A stretch of DNA of 64,000 nt, taken from the NCBI GenBank assembly GCA_029561455.1, contig JAKQIY010000028.1, forward strand, positions 1-64,000. The letters are read 5' to 3'. Every line of letters starts with the position of its first letter. Position 1 is the first letter of the stretch. Under the pieces are notes generated by a model. It had not been told where the DNA came from, made no database searches, and saw nothing but the letters and a program-made list of their open reading frames with translations. The DNA is from a bacterium. GTDB lineage: Bacteria; Zhuqueibacterota; Zhuqueibacteria; Residuimicrobiales; Krinioviventaceae. Positions 8,742-18,552 of this stretch are shown one piece after another. Both the position numbers and the translations under genes were made by a program.

Positions 8742-9719
8742 ATGATCAATTGGGAACCAGTTAACACATTTATTGCGGATAAACAACGCTTTCTTTTATC
8801 TACACATTTGAACCCGGATGGCGACGGCCTGGGCAGCCAGGTTGCCCTGGCCGCCTGTTTACGCCAGATGGGAAAAACCGTGATCCTGAAAAACCCCAAC
8901 CCGACGCCATTCATTTTTGAATTTCTGGACCCAGCTCGCGAAATTACCTGCTTTGACAGTAACAAAGATGAAACCTTGCTCAGTTCGGTAGATGCAGTGA
9001 TCGTTGTCGATATAAGCGATTGGGAACGACTGGGCGAAATGGGCAGAATATTACGCCGGCTGCAAACGCCTTTGATCTGCATCGATCATCACATCCCTAC
9101 CGATATTATGGGAGATGTGCAAATCATAGATTCCAGCGCCTCTTCAACCGGTGAACTGATATATGATTACCTGGTTTACTGCGATGCGCAATTCAACCAG
9201 ACCATGATTGATGCGTTATATACCTGCATTTTAACCGACACCGGTTCGTTTCGTTTTTCCAACACCACGTCAAAAACCCATACCATTGCTGCCGATCTGT
9301 TAAAACGCGGCGCAAAAAATCTACAGATATTCAGCCAGGTTTATGAAAACTATACCAAAAACCGTTATTACCTGATGGGCAATTTGTTAGTGAATATGCA
9401 ATTTGCCTGTAATGACAAGCTGGTATGGTATGTGGTCAGCAAGGAATTAAGAACCAAAACCGGCGTGGAATTGTGGGAAATCGAAGGCATGTCGGAATTG
9501 ACCCGCAATATCCGTAATATCGAGATCAGCATCATGTTCACGGAAATGGATAGCGGCACCAAGGTCAGCTTTCGCTCCCGCGGCAATATACCCATCAACG
9601 GTCTGGCGAACAAGTTTAACGGCGGCGGGCACAAGTTCGCTTCCGGCGCTATGGTCAATATGGACTTGCAAACCACTATAGATACTGTTATTGCGGAATC
9701 GCAAAAGCTTTTCATTTAA
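8742..9719 (+). CDS. nrnA: DHH/DHHA1 phosphoesterase, NrnA-like
   Basis: A 325-residue DHH-family enzyme. Motif I is THLNPDGDG (H22, D26, D28), the DHH motif is D115-H116-H117, and the C-terminal DHHA1 domain has the nucleotide-binding NGGGHKFASGA motif near residue 295. NrnA-type proteins degrade nano-RNA or cyclic dinucleotide products (pGpG, pApA) and often dephosphorylate pAp. The length fits that group. The ribosome site is weak (GGAG about 14 nt upstream). It lies 26 nt after the propeller gene, but its cytoplasmic role looks unrelated. Confidence 0.85.
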   Translation: MINWEPVNTFIADKQRFLLSTHLNPDGDGLGSQVALAACLRQMGKTVILKNPNPTPFIFEFLDPAREITCFDSNKDETLLSSVDAVIVVDISDWERLGEMGRILRRLQTPLICIDHHIPTDIMGDVQIIDSSASSTGELIYDYLVYCDAQFNQTMIDALYTCILTDTGSFRFSNTTSKTHTIAADLLKRGAKNLQIFSQVYENYTKNRYYLMGNLLVNMQFACNDKLVWYVVSKELRTKTGVELWEIEGMSELTRNIRNIEISIMFTEMDSGTKVSFRSRGNIPINGLANKFNGGGHKFASGAMVNMDLQTTIDTVIAESQKLFI

Positions 9720-9877
9720 TGTTGTATGAACTAGTTTTTTATAAAAAGTAATGAGAATTTTTCGTATCTTTATTCAGCCGTTTTGGTGTAAATAATTACT
9801 ATCCGTTTTTACAGTAGCTGTCTGTCAATAAGCGATATACAGGCCCAAATATTTCGGTAACGGGTTTAACAAAAATA

Positions 9878-12800
9878 ATGACAAATATGATTCCCGACGA
9901 TGAAAAACTGAATATTGTGCATGAATTAGCAATGCTTATTTCTTCCGGATTTGACCCGGTCAATATAGCCGGCCAAATCCGTAATCGCGTAAAAGACCTG
10001 GTACCCTGCGACCATGTGCTGATATTCACCAACGATCAACCCGGTAATTGTTTAACGGCCTCCAATACATATAACCAGCTTTCTTCGCAATTCAACAATA
10101 TCATAATTAAATACGATAACCCCCTGGCAATTGAATTGCTCATACATAAAAACAGTAAAATTGTCATCAACGCCGAAAACCCGGTTCTGCCCGGCATGCA
10201 GGCAGAATTATTGATACCGCTAAAATCCCCCAATAATATTATCGGCTGCTTTTACATTGCCCGCGCCCTGGCTTCTGAATTCAATGCCGATGATATAAAA
10301 AAACTGGAAATACTGGCAACCTGCACAGCAGTGTTCCTGGAAAGGACCTTGTGGGAGAGGCAGCTTTATACCCTGCAGAACACCAAAAAGAAAAATAAAG
10401 CCATAACCAAATCTTTCCTGGAATCCCTGCAACTTCCGGCCCTGATCATTGATATTTATAAAGACAAAACACTCCAGGTTAACCAGATGTTGCTGGACAT
10501 GCTGAATTATGACAAAGACAAGCTGCTGACCCTGTCCTTTTCAGCGATTTGTAAAGATTACTTTTCCATCAGGAATATTGAACCGGGGGTTAAGCAAAAT
10601 TTTATTCTCAACTTTGTCAAACAGGATGGTGAAATTATTACCGGCAAAATCTCGTATACCTTCATGGATCATCTCGATAATGGTATTTTACTGCTGCTGA
10701 TCACCCCTGAACAACAGCAATCTGCCGGTTTACAAAAGAACTTTTGGCTCTATGAATTGTTTGCTTCATTAAGCAGTGTTGTTTTTGATAATGTGCAAAA
10801 CAGTTTTAAAAACACTGCCCAGTTGATCTTGAAAATGTTTGAAGCCAAACATCTCTGCATCGTGCGGTTGTCCAAAAATAAAAACCTCTTCCCCCTGGCC
10901 GGTTTTTCTTTACAGAATGGTATTGCCGAAATTGCCCCGGAAGAGATGCAAAAGAATTTCAACAGCGGCTTTTTCATGCAAATTACCGAGAGTAAAAAAT
11001 CCTTTTCCATTGCCAGCTTTACCGATAGTCCCGATTATGAAAAACTAAAATTTTTACAGGACGCCGGCGTACAATCCTTTGCCAGCGTACCATTATTGCT
11101 TAATAATATTTGCATGGGGTTGATGAATATTTTTTGTACCGACCCCTATAACTGGCAGCAAAAGGACATGATCAAACTGACCAGTATCGCGCAAATCTCG
11201 TCCTCGTTTATATTTTCACCCCTGCTAATGGAAGAAAATGACTCTTTGTTAGCCAGGCAGGAAATGGTGGATGCCCTGGTCAAACACTTAAATTCCGGCG
11301 GCGGCTTTGAAACGATCATTGGCAATGCCGCTGAAAAGATCTCCAGACTGATACCGTTTGATTATTTTTCACTCTCTATTTTTGATGAAAATGGTAATAT
11401 CGATCGCGCCCTGGATATTACCCGTCACGAGTTAGTTGATAAATTTGGGATTGCTCTGGAACAAAAGGCAATTCCCGATTGCCCGCTGCTCCAGGTCATA
11501 CAAAATGTTAAATCGGCAGGCGTCAAAAAAAACAACCTGCTGCACCCGTTCCGGCTGCCGTTTTCACTGCCGACGCATACCAGCGTAGTGCTGGTCAGCG
11601 GTGAAAAATACCTGGGCAATTTTGCTGTTGGCCGCCTGCAAGCCGAACCGTTCACTCGCGAAGAAATTCAATTATTAAAACAAACCAGCTCGTTGTTTTC
11701 CGCCGCGGTTTCCAGGTATCTGCTTGCCGCTAAAACCAAAACCAGCCAAAAGTTAGCCACCGTTTGGGACGAACTGAATATAAACCTGTTTTCCAGGCCG
11801 GATAAAAAAGATCTGCTGCTCAGGATCTGTACCACCACACAAAAAGTGATGGAATCGGTGCATTGCAAAGCTGTATTTGTTAATGACACGATGAAAATGA
11901 TCGACCTGTTCAACTGGATGCCGGAAACAGTCAACCATTATTTATCCGTTCATAAAATTAAAAACCTGCTGCTCGAACAAAAAAAGAGCAAATTACCCTC
12001 CCCGGTTTATTCGGAAGAATCCTTTAAAGAACTGCTGTGTAATAAAAACACTCCATCCCTGGGATTTTTTAAACCTTTTATAATTACACCAATTTTAAAA
12101 ACCAACCAGATCTATGCGTTACTACTGGTGGTATTTGACAAGAATTATTCCCCCGATCAAAGCGATCTAACCGTGCTGCAGACCATATCCGGACAGGCAG
12201 AAAATATATTTACCAACCTGGACTTGTTGAACAACTCCCGCGAAAAGAATGGTTCCGTGGATAATATTGTGCACCTGGTAGCGCACGAACTGAAATCGCC
12301 CCTGCAAACCATCAAAAATTTTGCCGCACTGATCAAAGAAGATAACCAGTCGCAATTTTCTAAAGAAACCGCGCAATGCCTCGACCGTATGCTGGTCAAC
12401 CTCGATAACATGGAAAATATGCTCATCGACCTGCTCGAGCTTGCCAAACTCGATAAAACCCGGTTCAATTTCACCCGCTTCAACTCCAAAGAAGCCGTTC
12501 TTAAAAGTATCCAAACCCTGGAAGGTTTGATTACAGCCAGGCAAGCCGACATCCGGATAGATGATAATCTCCCGGAAATAGTGGCCAATGAAACCGGTAT
12601 GGCACATATATTTACAAACCTGATCTCCAATGCCCTTAAATATAGTAAAAATGATACCGCCCCGCAGGTAAGGGTCGCAGCCACAGAAATCGGCGCAAAC
12701 TATGAATTTACGGTTGCGGATAACGGTATCGGCATAGCGCCGGACGACCGGGAAAAAATATTTGAACTGTTTTACAAACAAAACGACCGCCCGGAAGATT

Positions 12801-12922
12801 TATCCACCGGTGTTGGCCTTGCCATTGTTAAAAAAATCATTCAGAGCCATAATGGCGAAATATGGGTCGAATCCACGCCGGGAAAAGGATCAAATTTTAA
12901 ATTTACTGTGCCGAAAGTATAA
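9878..12922 (+). CDS. Multi-GAF sensor histidine kinase
   Basis: A 1014-residue protein without obvious membrane segments. An N-terminal GAF-like domain (about 15-160) is followed by a PAS-like segment (about 175-280) and three more GAF-like segments to about 780. The HisKA motif VAHELKSPL has its phospho-acceptor at H803. The HATPase domain shows NLISNALKYS, DNGIGIAP and GVGLAIVKK up to the C-terminus. No receiver domain is attached and no response-regulator gene is adjacent, so its partner must be elsewhere. The GAF stack suggests sensing of a cytoplasmic ligand. Either ATG at 9878 or 9887 could be the start, since no strong ribosome site is seen. Confidence 0.88.
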   Translation: MTNMIPDDEKLNIVHELAMLISSGFDPVNIAGQIRNRVKDLVPCDHVLIFTNDQPGNCLTASNTYNQLSSQFNNIIIKYDNPLAIELLIHKNSKIVINAENPVLPGMQAELLIPLKSPNNIIGCFYIARALASEFNADDIKKLEILATCTAVFLERTLWERQLYTLQNTKKKNKAITKSFLESLQLPALIIDIYKDKTLQVNQMLLDMLNYDKDKLLTLSFSAICKDYFSIRNIEPGVKQNFILNFVKQDGEIITGKISYTFMDHLDNGILLLLITPEQQQSAGLQKNFWLYELFASLSSVVFDNVQNSFKNTAQLILKMFEAKHLCIVRLSKNKNLFPLAGFSLQNGIAEIAPEEMQKNFNSGFFMQITESKKSFSIASFTDSPDYEKLKFLQDAGVQSFASVPLLLNNICMGLMNIFCTDPYNWQQKDMIKLTSIAQISSSFIFSPLLMEENDSLLARQEMVDALVKHLNSGGGFETIIGNAAEKISRLIPFDYFSLSIFDENGNIDRALDITRHELVDKFGIALEQKAIPDCPLLQVIQNVKSAGVKKNNLLHPFRLPFSLPTHTSVVLVSGEKYLGNFAVGRLQAEPFTREEIQLLKQTSSLFSAAVSRYLLAAKTKTSQKLATVWDELNINLFSRPDKKDLLLRICTTTQKVMESVHCKAVFVNDTMKMIDLFNWMPETVNHYLSVHKIKNLLLEQKKSKLPSPVYSEESFKELLCNKNTPSLGFFKPFIITPILKTNQIYALLLVVFDKNYSPDQSDLTVLQTISGQAENIFTNLDLLNNSREKNGSVDNIVHLVAHELKSPLQTIKNFAALIKEDNQSQFSKETAQCLDRMLVNLDNMENMLIDLLELAKLDKTRFNFTRFNSKEAVLKSIQTLEGLITARQADIRIDDNLPEIVANETGMAHIFTNLISNALKYSKNDTAPQVRVAATEIGANYEFTVADNGIGIAPDDREKIFELFYKQNDRPEDLSTGVGLAIVKKIIQSHNGEIWVESTPGKGSNFKFTVPKV

Positions 12923-13045
12923 CCTATCGCCGGGTTTATCCACAATTTTTATACCGTTTAAACAGGAGTAATTTATTAAATTCTTCTGTTATAAAAGACA
13001 ATGGACCGGGTTATAGCTGTTAACTGTTTAACCATGACTTTCATA

Positions 13046-13074
13046 TTGACAAAATATTATATAATTGTTAAATT
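13046..13074 (+). promoter_or_regulatory. Candidate promoter before polyprenyl synthase
   Basis: TTGACA (13046-13051) and TAAATT (13069-13074) are separated by 17 nt, in an AT-rich gap about 50 nt before the TTG start of the prenyl-transferase gene. The -10 element matches the consensus at four of six positions. Confidence 0.35.
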
Positions 13075-13122
13075 GCTTTAAAACATACAATAACTTGACT
13101 ATAATTTTCCCCTGAGGATCAC

Positions 13123-14097
13123 TTGGATATAAAAGCAATTACTGCACCGGTTGACATACAATTAGCTGAATTTGAAAATGCTTTTAATAAGGGGCTTCAT
13201 TCCAACATCCCGCTGGCGGAAAAGGTGATTCGTTACGTAGCCGATAAAAAAGGCAAAAGACTGCGTCCCTTGCTGGTTTTTTTGACGGCGCAAATGCACG
13301 GCGGCACCAATGAGCAAACTCTGGCTTCCAGCCTGGTTATTGAATTACTGCATACAGCCACACTCATCCATGATGATGTGGTCGATGATTCCGATTTACG
13401 GCGCGGCTCCCCAACCATAAACAACCTGTGGAATAGCAAGATATCTATCCTCATCGGCGATTACCTGTTCTCCAAAACCCTCTCTTCAATGGTTAACATG
13501 AAAAACCTTGAAGCTATTGCCATTGTTTCGGCGGCGGCGAACAAAATTACCGAAGGGGAACTGTTACAAATGGATAAAAGTTACCTCGAAGGCTTGAATG
13601 AAGCGGTGTACTTTGATCTCATCTCAAAAAAAACCGCCTCCCTGTTCAGCGCGTCCTGCCAACTGGGAGCGCTTTCAGTAACCGACGAAATTATTGCCCG
13701 TAAAAGAATGGAATTGTTCGGTGAAAACCTGGGTATTGCTTTTCAGATCACCGATGATCTGCTCGATTACACCGGCGATAAAAAAACCCTGGGCAAACCC
13801 ACCGGTAACGATATCCGGGAAAACAAAATTACCTTGCCTTTGCTTTATGCGCTGGCCAAAGCCGAAAAGAAACTACAGGAATCAATTCTGAGCAAGTTCG
13901 GCAACGGTAAAAAGAATGACCAGGATGTGGATAATATTATCAGCTTTACCTGCGATTATGGCGGTATCGATTATTCCATCCAGACGGTTAAAACCTTTGC
14001 CGACCGGGCGGCGCATATTCTTACCACGTATGCCGATTCTCCGGCTAAAAACAGCCTGCAGGATCTGGTTACCTTTACCATCAGCCGCGATAAATAA
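13123..14097 (+). CDS. Polyprenyl diphosphate synthase
   Basis: A 324-residue trans-isoprenyl diphosphate synthase. The first Asp-rich motif is D84-D85-V-V-D88-D89 followed by RRG, and the second is D211-D212-L-L-D215. Together they bind magnesium and the allylic diphosphate. The length and LxHDDVVD context fit enzymes that make the long side chain of menaquinone or ubiquinone (IspB/HepT-like). The product chain length cannot be read from the sequence. The start is a TTG behind GAGG (13114-13117) at 5-nt spacing. It is not tightly linked to the sugar gene downstream (142 nt). Confidence 0.9.
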   Translation: MDIKAITAPVDIQLAEFENAFNKGLHSNIPLAEKVIRYVADKKGKRLRPLLVFLTAQMHGGTNEQTLASSLVIELLHTATLIHDDVVDDSDLRRGSPTINNLWNSKISILIGDYLFSKTLSSMVNMKNLEAIAIVSAAANKITEGELLQMDKSYLEGLNEAVYFDLISKKTASLFSASCQLGALSVTDEIIARKRMELFGENLGIAFQITDDLLDYTGDKKTLGKPTGNDIRENKITLPLLYALAKAEKKLQESILSKFGNGKKNDQDVDNIISFTCDYGGIDYSIQTVKTFADRAAHILTTYADSPAKNSLQDLVTFTISRDK

Positions 14098-14239
14098 AAC
14101 CTGCCCGCAATTATACTTTCCTGGCGTATACTATAATGCTTGCGAGAGCTTTATCAGGCTTGCAGATTAATAAAAAAACTGTTTCAGAAATACAGTAAAT
14201 TTATTAAATTAGATAAATTTATCAATAACAGGGAGTTTT

Positions 14240-15175
14240 ATGAAACCAATATCATTGGTCACCGGCGGCGCCGGGTTCCTTGGATCCCATATCTGCGAAA
14301 AACTGCTGAAATTGGGACACCAGGTCATTGCCATGGATAATCTATTGACCGGCACGATCGCCAACATTGAACATTTGCAAGGTGAAGATTTTAAATTTAT
14401 AAAGCATGATGTTACCGAATATATTTATGTTGCCGGACCGGTCAATTATGTTTGGCATTTTGCCTCGCCGGCCAGTCCTTTAGATTACTTGCAATTGCCC
14501 ATTCACACGCTTAAAGTAGGCTCAATGGGCACCCATAAAGCGCTGGGCCTGGCATTGAACAAAGGCGCTTCTTTTATGCTGGCCTCGACTTCCGAAGTCT
14601 ACGGCGACCCCCTCATCCACCCGCAGCAGGAGGAATATTGGGGCAACGTCAACCCGGTTGGCCCGCGCGGCGTATATGACGAAGCCAAACGTTTCGGCGA
14701 AGCCCTGACTATGGCTTACCACCGCTATAAAAACGTAAATACAAAAATCGTCCGTATTTTTAATACCTTTGGACCTCGGATGCGCCCGAATGACGGCCGG
14801 GCAATTCCGGCATTTGTTCCCCAGGCGCTGAGGAATGAGCCGATTACCATCTTTGGCGACGGCAAGCAAACCCGCAGTTTCTGTTATGTCGATGACCTGA
14901 TCGAAGGTCTGTGCCGGCTGATGTTCTCCGATTATCACGAACCGGTAAACATCGGCAATCCCCATGAAATGACGATTGTCCAAATGGCGCAGCTCATCAT
15001 TAAATTGTCCGGCAGCAAGAGCATCCTCATCAACAAGCCGCTGCCCGTCGATGATCCCAAAGTCCGTCAGCCTGATATATCCCTGGCTAAAAAACTGCTG
15101 GACTGGGAACCAAAGGTACCGGTAGAAGAGGGCGTGCGCCGTACGATAGAATGGTTTCGCACGATCATTAACTAA
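14240..15175 (+). CDS. UDP-glucuronate decarboxylase-like NAD-dependent epimerase/dehydratase
   Basis: A 311-residue extended [11 protein letters not shown] (8-15) binds NAD, and the catalytic pair is Y146 and K150 in [26 protein letters not shown] and the NPVGPR segment are characteristic of UDP-xylose synthase, which oxidises and decarboxylates UDP-glucuronate to UDP-xylose. Other UDP-sugar decarboxylases or dTDP-glucose dehydratases are less likely given these motifs. AGGGAG precedes the ATG. A GT9 glycosyltransferase begins 9 nt after the stop, so the pair probably serves cell-surface polysaccharide synthesis. Confidence 0.88.
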   Translation: MKPISLVTGGAGFLGSHICEKLLKLGHQVIAMDNLLTGTIANIEHLQGEDFKFIKHDVTEYIYVAGPVNYVWHFASPASPLDYLQLPIHTLKVGSMGTHKALGLALNKGASFMLASTSEVYGDPLIHPQQEEYWGNVNPVGPRGVYDEAKRFGEALTMAYHRYKNVNTKIVRIFNTFGPRMRPNDGRAIPAFVPQALRNEPITIFGDGKQTRSFCYVDDLIEGLCRLMFSDYHEPVNIGNPHEMTIVQMAQLIIKLSGSKSILINKPLPVDDPKVRQPDISLAKKLLDWEPKVPVEEGVRRTIEWFRTIIN

Positions 15176-15184
15176 CCGGCTGCT

Positions 15185-16246
15185 ATGCATTCCATACAAA
15201 CAACAGTCCAAAGCAGCCCCAAAAGAATACTAATTATCCGCCTCAGTTCCATTGGCGATATTATTCTGGCAACCCCGGTTCCCAGAAATTTGAAAAACAA
15301 ATTCCCGGCTGTGGAACTAGATTTTATTGTAAAAAAACAGTTTGCTGCACTGCTGCATGGTAATCCATATATCGACCACATTCTGCCCCTGGATACTGGC
15401 GGCGGCCGCCGTGAACTGGCCCGGCTTAAAAACCAGTTACAGGCGCGCAATTACGACCTGGTTGTCGATATACACAATAACTTACGCAGCCATTACTTAA
15501 AAGCCGGACTGCCGGGAATTAAAGTTACCTATAAAAAATATGCATTCAGGCGTTTTTTGCTGGTTAAATTCGGCTGGAACCTGTTTCGCACTATCATTCC
15601 CGTAACCCGGCGTTACCTCGACAGCCTGGCGACATTCGGCATAACCGACGACCGGCTGGGGCCGCAGGTTTTTATCGACCCGACAACTCTGCAGCGAATG
15701 GATAAGCTGTTGCAGGATAAAGGTTTAGAAACAACCCGGCCGGTTATCTGTATGGCGCCCGGCGCCGGATTTTTCACCAAAAGATGGCCGGTTGAGTATT
15801 TTACGCAGATAGCTGAATGCTGCATTAAAGTACTGAACGCTCAAATAGTGCTGTTGGGCAACACCCAGGATCAACAGTTAACCCGGCAAATAATTATACA
15901 ACTAGCCGACAAAAGTGCACTGGATCTGGCCGGAACTCTGGAGATTATGGAAACCGCCGCGGTGATGAATCGGGCCGACCTCGTGGTAAGCAATGATTCG
16001 GGATTAATGCACCTGGCCGCAGCGTTGAAAAAGAAAACCGTGGCTGTTTTCGGCTCCACCACCAGGGAACTGGGCTTTTTTCCCGACAATCCCCTGGCCA
16101 GGGTCATGGAAAATAATGATCTGCCCTGCCGGCCCTGTTCTCATATCGGACGAAAAAAATGCCCGAAACAGCACTTTAAATGTATGCGCGATATTTTACC
16201 GGACACCGTATTTCAGGCGGTTCGGGAATTATTAAAGAACGAATAA
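15185..16246 (+). CDS. Glycosyltransferase family 9 (heptosyltransferase-like)
   Basis: A 353-residue GT-B enzyme of family 9, the ADP-heptose:LPS heptosyltransferase family. The N-terminus has the ILIIRLSSIGDIILATPV pattern, and the C-terminal half has MAPGAGFFTKRWP and VSNDSGLMHLAAAL, the family's nucleotide-sugar-binding region. It implies a lipopolysaccharide-type outer membrane. The exact sugar is not determinable. A CxxC-containing tail (CRPCSHIGRKKCPKQHFKC) is common in this family. It starts 9 nt after the decarboxylase and precedes rsfS by 14 nt. Confidence 0.88.
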   Translation: MHSIQTTVQSSPKRILIIRLSSIGDIILATPVPRNLKNKFPAVELDFIVKKQFAALLHGNPYIDHILPLDTGGGRRELARLKNQLQARNYDLVVDIHNNLRSHYLKAGLPGIKVTYKKYAFRRFLLVKFGWNLFRTIIPVTRRYLDSLATFGITDDRLGPQVFIDPTTLQRMDKLLQDKGLETTRPVICMAPGAGFFTKRWPVEYFTQIAECCIKVLNAQIVLLGNTQDQQLTRQIIIQLADKSALDLAGTLEIMETAAVMNRADLVVSNDSGLMHLAAALKKKTVAVFGSTTRELGFFPDNPLARVMENNDLPCRPCSHIGRKKCPKQHFKCMRDILPDTVFQAVRELLKNE

Positions 16247-16260
16247 CTACAGGTATAAAA

Positions 16261-16635
16261 TTGAAAAGTAAAAAACTGGCGGAACAAATCGCCCGGCTGA
16301 TGCTGGAAAAAAAAGGCAGCAATATTATCATGATGGATTTGCAAGGGGTAACCAACATGACGGATTACTTTGTCATCTGCTCGGTGGACAGCGATGTGCA
16401 GGCCAAAGCGATCATGGATCACATCATCGATGAACTGGTTTACGAATCCGTACGTCCCTGGCACGTGGAAGGCATGCACTACCGCAACTGGATTCTGCTC
16501 GATTTTGTCGATGTGGTTGTGCATATCTTTCAGAAAGAAACGCGGGAATTTTATTCACTGGAACGGTTATGGGGAGACGCCGAAATTACTGCTATAAAGG
16601 ATGATGATGAAACCTCAGGATTACATACGCACTAG
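16261..16635 (+). CDS. rsfS: Ribosomal silencing factor RsfS
   Basis: A 124-residue RsfS/Iojap-family protein. It binds ribosomal protein uL14 and blocks joining of the subunits when nutrients are scarce. Family motifs are MMDLQGVTNMTDYFVICS, WHVEGMHYRNWILLDF and VVVHIFQKETREFYSLERLW. The TTG at 16261 is chosen over an upstream in-frame ATG at 16180, which would lie inside the GT9 gene and make the protein unusually long. AGG lies 7 nt before the TTG. The end overlaps argS by 29 nt. Confidence 0.9.
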   Translation: MKSKKLAEQIARLMLEKKGSNIIMMDLQGVTNMTDYFVICSVDSDVQAKAIMDHIIDELVYESVRPWHVEGMHYRNWILLDFVDVVVHIFQKETREFYSLERLWGDAEITAIKDDDETSGLHTH

Positions 16636-18259
16636 TATCAAAACCGCCCTCACTGCCTGCGGCTATACAATACCGGATGAAAAGCTGCTCTGCCTGGAAA
16701 AACCCAAACAAGCCGGCCTGGGAGATATTTCCTCGCCGGTAGCCATGAACCTTACCCGGCTGGTCAAACAACCGCCGCGGCAAATAGCTGAAAAAATTGT
16801 CGCCCATTTCCCGGTTGATCCCTTTTATCTAGAGAAAATAGACATTGCCGGCCCTGGTTTTATTAATTTTTACCTGGCCCCCTCCTGCCTGCGGCAAACA
16901 GTGCCGGACATAATCAACGAAGGGGCGAATTTTGGTAAAAGTACCTGGGGCGGCGGCGAGCGCATCCAGTTTGAATTTGTCAGCGCCAATCCCACCGGGC
17001 CGCTGAACATTGTCAGCGCCCGTGCGGCGGCGGTGGGCGATGTGTTGGCTAATCTTTATAATTGGACCGGTTTCAAGGCGGATCGGGAATTTTATATCAA
17101 CGACGCCGGCCGCCAGGTGCGGCTGCTGGGCGAATCCCTGAACGCCCGTTACATGACCGAACTGGGCAGCGAAACGCCGCTGCCGGAAGACGGTTACCAT
17201 GGTGAATATATCCGCGATCTGGCGCAGGAGATCATTGCCCGTGATAGCGATAAATATAAATCCCTGGATACCACGGTGCGATGCGCCACCTTTAGCAAAA
17301 TGGCGCTCGATTATATGGTGCAGCGCCACCAGAACAGTCTTGATAAATATCGGCTGCATTACGATCAATGGTTCCGGGAAACAGTTATCCGCGACAGCCA
17401 GGCGCATTCAGGGGTGCTGGACTATCTGCAAAAGCATGAATTGAGTTATGAACAGGACGGCGCGGTGTGGTTCCGCTCGTCGCAGTATGGCGATGAAAAA
17501 GACCGCGTACTGGTAACCAGCGAAGGCGAGCCTACTTATTTTCTGATCGACATAGCCTATCACCAGAACAAATACAGCCGCGGTTACAATAAAATCATCG
17601 ACCTGTGGGGCCCGGATCATCATGGTTACATTCCCCGCATGAGTGCCGCTTTACAAGCCCTGGGCCATCCCAAAGACAGCTTTGATGTGCTGATCATCCA
17701 GCAGGTCAACCTGCTGCGCGGCGGCGAGATCGTAAAAATGTCCAAGCGCGCCGGACAGATCATCGAAATGGACGAACTCATCGAAGAAGTCGGCGTAGAC
17801 GCCGCCCGGTACTTTTTCATCGACCGGCGCGTTACCCAACCGCTGGATTTCGACATCGATCTGGCCAAGAAACAGACCGACGAGAACCCTGTGTTTTATG
17901 TGCAATACGCCCATGCGCGTATCTGCAATATATTACGCTTTGCCCGCGAGAGCGGCGTGCATTTGCCGGAACAGGCTGATGTGTCGCCCCTGCAAAACGA
18001 GCAGGAAATGGCGCTGATCAAGAAATTGCTGGATTTCCCCGAAATCGTCAGCAAAGCGGCGGAGGGACTGGAACCGCACCGCATCACCGGTTACCTGCAT
18101 GAAACGGCTACAGTGTTCCATCGCTTTTACCATGAAAACCGGGTGGTTACTGAGGACGCGCCATTAACCCAGGCCAGACTGATGCTGTGCCGCGCCGCCA
18201 GGCAGGTTTTAGCCAACGGCCTGTCGTTATTAAATATTTCCGCCCCGGAAAATATGTAA
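16607..18259 (+). CDS. argS: Arginyl-tRNA synthetase
   Basis: A 550-residue class I synthetase that charges tRNA-Arg. It has the N-terminal additional domain, a catalytic domain and a C-terminal DALR anticodon-binding domain. The KMSK motif is K377-M-S-K-R. The HIGH motif position reads N134-I-V-S137 in SANPTGPLNIVSARAAAVGD, a strong departure from the textbook sequence that may be typical of a subgroup. Three ATGs are in tandem; 16607 is preferred because AAAGG (16596-16600) is 6 nt upstream. Its start overlaps the end of rsfS. Confidence 0.93.
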   Translation: MKPQDYIRTSIKTALTACGYTIPDEKLLCLEKPKQAGLGDISSPVAMNLTRLVKQPPRQIAEKIVAHFPVDPFYLEKIDIAGPGFINFYLAPSCLRQTVPDIINEGANFGKSTWGGGERIQFEFVSANPTGPLNIVSARAAAVGDVLANLYNWTGFKADREFYINDAGRQVRLLGESLNARYMTELGSETPLPEDGYHGEYIRDLAQEIIARDSDKYKSLDTTVRCATFSKMALDYMVQRHQNSLDKYRLHYDQWFRETVIRDSQAHSGVLDYLQKHELSYEQDGAVWFRSSQYGDEKDRVLVTSEGEPTYFLIDIAYHQNKYSRGYNKIIDLWGPDHHGYIPRMSAALQALGHPKDSFDVLIIQQVNLLRGGEIVKMSKRAGQIIEMDELIEEVGVDAARYFFIDRRVTQPLDFDIDLAKKQTDENPVFYVQYAHARICNILRFARESGVHLPEQADVSPLQNEQEMALIKKLLDFPEIVSKAAEGLEPHRITGYLHETATVFHRFYHENRVVTEDAPLTQARLMLCRAARQVLANGLSLLNISAPENM

Positions 18260-18280
18260 GTATCTCAAACATGCTTACAA

Positions 18281-18507
18281 CCGGAGGTCATTGCCTTTAT
18301 GCTATGCATTTATCATCATCATGCGCCCTGGGGAACATCCCCAGGGCGAGCTTGACAGATTTTCTCCGCTCCAAACTCCGGTTTGGAGCGGAAATTGAGC
18401 GCGAAACTCCGTTTCGCATATTATTAGTAGAAAATTTTTCATAACATAACCGGAGGGCATTGCCTATATGCAATGCCTAAATTGCATGGTGGGGCTTGTT
18501 CCACCAT
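18281..18507. repeat. Repeat unit with four hairpins between argS and the PfkB gene
   Basis: Imperfect direct repeats starting CCGGAGG (18281-18312 and 18450-18482) bracket three hairpins: an 11-bp stem with a 3-nt loop (18324-18348), a 12-bp stem with loop TCCG (18365-18392), and GCGAAAC / GTTTCGC with loop TCC (18401-18417). The right repeat itself folds as GCATTGC-CTATAT-GCAATGC. A fourth stem, ATGGTGG / CCACCAT, spans 18486-18507. No long T-run follows any of them. An open frame through part of the region shows no protein features. Confidence 0.7.
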
Positions 18508-18552
18508 CAAAATAAAACAAAAACAAAATATAATTAAACTGAGGTGCTATAC

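Noticed and set aside
12157-12781. Two long minus-strand frames opposite the histidine-kinase gene
   Set aside because: Both are antisense shadows of the HisKA/HATPase region, which has intact motifs on the plus strand.
18324-18348. Terminator of argS
   Set aside because: The 11-bp hairpin is strong but is not followed by a T-run, and it belongs to a larger repeat unit.
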